Assembly: GCA_012514545.1 (NCBI GenBank)
Contig: JAAZAC010000215.1
Coordinates: 1 to 16,077 of the forward strand
Direction of reading: 5' to 3'
Source: Actinomycetales bacterium
GTDB taxonomy: Bacteria > Actinomycetota > Actinomycetes > Actinomycetales > Cellulomonadaceae
Length of the DNA stretch: 16,077 nt
Under the pieces are notes generated by a model that was not told the DNA's origin, did no database searches, and saw only the letters and a program-made list of their open reading frames with translations. Positions 14,429 through 16,077 of this stretch are shown in pieces; the first letter of the stretch is position 1, and every line of letters begins with the position of its first letter. The position numbers and the translations under genes are program-made.

Positions 14429-15300
14429 TCGCCCCGCCCCGGCGCCCCGAGCGGCCGGACCGTCCCCGTCAGGTGCGGCTTGCGCGACCACACGGTCAGC
14501 GCGAAGCCCCCACCGGCCGGCTCCTCCGGCGCGACGCGCACCGACACGGTCGCGGGCAGCAGCACGGGCGCCCCGAACTCCACGTCCCACGCGTACGCGT
14601 CGCCGCGCGCGGGCCCGACGTGGGCCAGCGCGCGGGCCGCCGTGTCCATGCCGTGCGCGATCGGCCGGGCGAACCCGAACGCGCGCGCGGCGAGCCGCGA
14701 CGTGTGGATGGGGTTCCGGTCGCCGCTCACCGCCGCGTACCGGCGCCCGGTGTCGGCAGGGAGCCGCCACAGGCCGGTGGGGGCCGGCGGCTCGAAGGCG
14801 GGCCGCTCGCCGTCGGGGGCGGGGCCGGCGTCGGGCAGGTGCACGCCCTTGGCGAGGTACGTCGAGGTGCCGCGCCAGACCACCTCGCCGGCGACGGCGA
14901 GCTCGCCGACGAGGTCGACGGTCGCCCCCCGGCGGTGGGGGGCGAGGTTCTCCGCGTGCACGCGCGCGTCGAGGACCTCGCCGGCGCCGACGGCCCGCCG
15001 CTGCTCGATCCGGTTCGCCACGTGCACCATGCCGAGCGGGGGGAGCGGGAAGTCCGGCCGGGCGAGCATCGCCATGTGCAGCCCGAAGACGAGCGTGTGC
15101 AGGTAGCCCGCCGGGACGGCGTCGGACACCGCCTCGCCGACGAGCTCCTGGTACGCCGCCAGCCGGGCGAGGTCCACGCGCACGCCGTCGCGCACGAGGA
15201 CGACGTCCGGCAGCGCGCCGCCCGCGCGCCGGCGCGTGAGCCCGCGCGCGAGGATCGCCGCGTTCGACGGCGGCCGCGAAACCGCCACGGTCCGGGGCAT
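14425..15300 (-). CDS. MaoC-type double-hotdog hydratase/dehydratase, HtdX-like (291 aa)
   Basis: This protein has two hotdog halves. The N-terminal one (about 40-150, with GYLHTLVFGLHMAML) lacks catalytic residues. The C-terminal one (about 180-290) has the hydratase-2 motif SGDRNPIHTS with Asp194 and His199, followed by FARPIAHGM. The family interconverts 3-hydroxyacyl and trans-2-enoyl thioesters. Start is ATG 15300, whose A is also the last base of the upstream reductase stop (TGATG), so translation is coupled. The order reductase then hydratase, and the protein's size, match the fabG4-htdX pair of Mycobacterium (Rv0242c-Rv0241c), from my memory of those proteins. Whether the pathway is fatty-acid elongation, breakdown or polyketide supply is not shown. 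It is convergent with the SRPBCC gene. Confidence 0.88.
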   Translation of the reverse strand: MPRTVAVSRPPSNAAILARGLTRRRAGGALPDVVLVRDGVRVDLARLAAYQELVGEAVSDAVPAGYLHTLVFGLHMAMLARPDFPLPPLGMVHVANRIEQRRAVGAGEVLDARVHAENLAPHRRGATVDLVGELAVAGEVVWRGTSTYLAKGVHLPDAGPAPDGERPAFEPPAPTGLWRLPADTGRRYAAVSGDRNPIHTSRLAARAFGFARPIAHGMDTAARALAHVGPARGDAYAWDVEFGAPVLLPATVSVRVAPEEPAGGGFALTVWSRKPHLTGTVRPLGAPGRGD

Positions 15301-16077
15301 CAGCGGCCCACCAGGTTCTGGCCGCAGACCCGCAGCACCTGGCCGTTGATCCCGCCCGCCTGCGGGGAGGCGAGGAAGGCGATCGCCTCGGCGACGTCGA
15401 CCGGCTGCCCGCCCTGCTGCAGCGAGGACAGCCGCCGCGCGACCTGCCGCGTCACCGGCGGGATCTTCGCGGTCATGTCCGTCTCGATGAAGCCCGGCGC
15501 GACCGCGTTGATCGTGCCGCCCGCCTCGGCGAGCCGGCCCGCCCACGCGCGCACCATGCCGATGACGCCCGCCTTGGACGCGCCGTAGTTGGTCTGGCCG
15601 CGGTTGCCCGCGATCCCGCTCGTCGACGCGACGCCGACGACGCGCGGCGCCGGGCCGAAGGCGCCCGCCTCGAGCAGCGCCTCGGTGATGCGCAGGGGCG
15701 CCAGCACGTTGACCGCGAGCACCGGGTCCCACCGGTCGGGCGTCATGTTCGCGAGCAGCTTGTCCCGCGTGATGCCCGCGTTGTGCACCATGACGTCGAG
15801 CCGACCGTGCCGTGCGGCGACGTGCTCCGCGATGCGCGCGCCGGCGTCGTCGGCCGTGACGTCGAGCTGCAGGGCCGTGCCGTGCACCTCGTTCGCGACC
15901 CGCGCGAGGGCGTCGCCCGCGGCCGGCACGTCCACGACGACGACCGTGGCCCCGTCCCGGGCGAGGGTCCGCGCGATGGCCGCGCCGATGCCGCGCGCCG
16001 CGCCCGTGACCACGGCGACGCGGCCGGCGAGGGGCCGCTCCCAGTCGGTCGGCAGCTCCCCGCCGTGCGAGCCGACC
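15300..16077 (-). CDS. fabG4: FabG4-like 3-oxoacyl-thioester reductase, C-terminal part
   Basis: This is an SDR-family reductase whose 5' end lies beyond the window; 258 residues are visible and the frame is open to the edge. Upstream of the Rossmann motif VTGAARGIG it continues as TDWERPLAGRV, as in high-molecular-weight FabG4 proteins, which carry an extra N-terminal domain (about 450 residues in all). Other matching blocks are NAGITRDKLLANM, the triad segment STSGIAGNRGQTNYGASKAG (Ser, Tyr, Lys), INAVAPGFIETDMT and LQQGGQPVDVAEAIAFLASP. The C-terminus VCGQNLVGR also agrees with the FabG4 type. It reduces 3-oxoacyl thioesters, with NADH preferred in the mycobacterial enzyme as I recall. Its stop overlaps the MaoC-type start. 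Confidence 0.9.
   Translation of the reverse strand, partial: VGSHGGELPTDWERPLAGRVAVVTGAARGIGAAIARTLARDGATVVVVDVPAAGDALARVANEVHGTALQLDVTADDAGARIAEHVAARHGRLDVMVHNAGITRDKLLANMTPDRWDPVLAVNVLAPLRITEALLEAGAFGPAPRVVGVASTSGIAGNRGQTNYGASKAGVIGMVRAWAGRLAEAGGTINAVAPGFIETDMTAKIPPVTRQVARRLSSLQQGGQPVDVAEAIAFLASPQAGGINGQVLRVCGQNLVGR

Overview
The window is about 75% G+C. It has GTG starts, TANNNT-type -10 boxes set directly upstream of start codons, and a PurS/PurQ-type FGAM synthase. Together with the protein sequences, this points to a high-GC actinobacterium, most likely Micrococcales of the Cellulomonas kind; the placement is an inference from sequence style, not a database match. I count sixteen genes, the first and last cut by the window edges. 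No tRNA, rRNA, insertion sequence, integrase or CRISPR array is visible, and no stretch over 300 bases lacks a gene.

Layout. (1) 1-320: the 3' end of a class II fructose-bisphosphate aldolase gene, then a strong hairpin terminator. (2) 354-3434: a partner-switching signalling module. A 713-residue PAS(LOV-like)-GAF-PP2C(SpoIIE)-HATPase protein on + is flanked on both sides by STAS anti-anti-sigma genes on -. (3) 3548-10692: a purine biosynthesis stretch with purA, purD, purC, purS and purQ on +. It is interrupted by an L,D-transpeptidase lipoprotein (translationally coupled to purC), a zinc-type alcohol dehydrogenase and a small membrane lipoprotein. purL does not follow purQ. (4) 10698-12360: a GNAT-kinase fusion and a second GNAT. 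(5) 12362-14428: a VOC protein, a pentapeptide-repeat protein and an ArsR-type regulator on -, divergent from a SRPBCC/AHSA1 gene. A perfect A+T-rich palindrome lies between the regulator and the SRPBCC gene. (6) 14425-16077: a MaoC-type hydratase and a FabG4-like reductase on -, in the same order as the mycobacterial fabG4-htdX pair.

How they work together. PurD, PurC and PurS/Q supply steps toward IMP, and PurA commits IMP to AMP. The phosphatase and its STAS partners are likely to control a sigma factor or another target encoded elsewhere. The ArsR-like protein probably represses itself and the SRPBCC gene. The FabG4/MaoC pair probably reduces and dehydrates or hydrates acyl thioesters.

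Most of the window is ordinary housekeeping and accessory content. The points most worth a second look are the double-STAS partner-switching locus with a cysteine-less LOV-like sensor, the GNAT-kinase fusion, the high density of apparently leaderless genes, and convergent genes whose stop codons share one CTAG.
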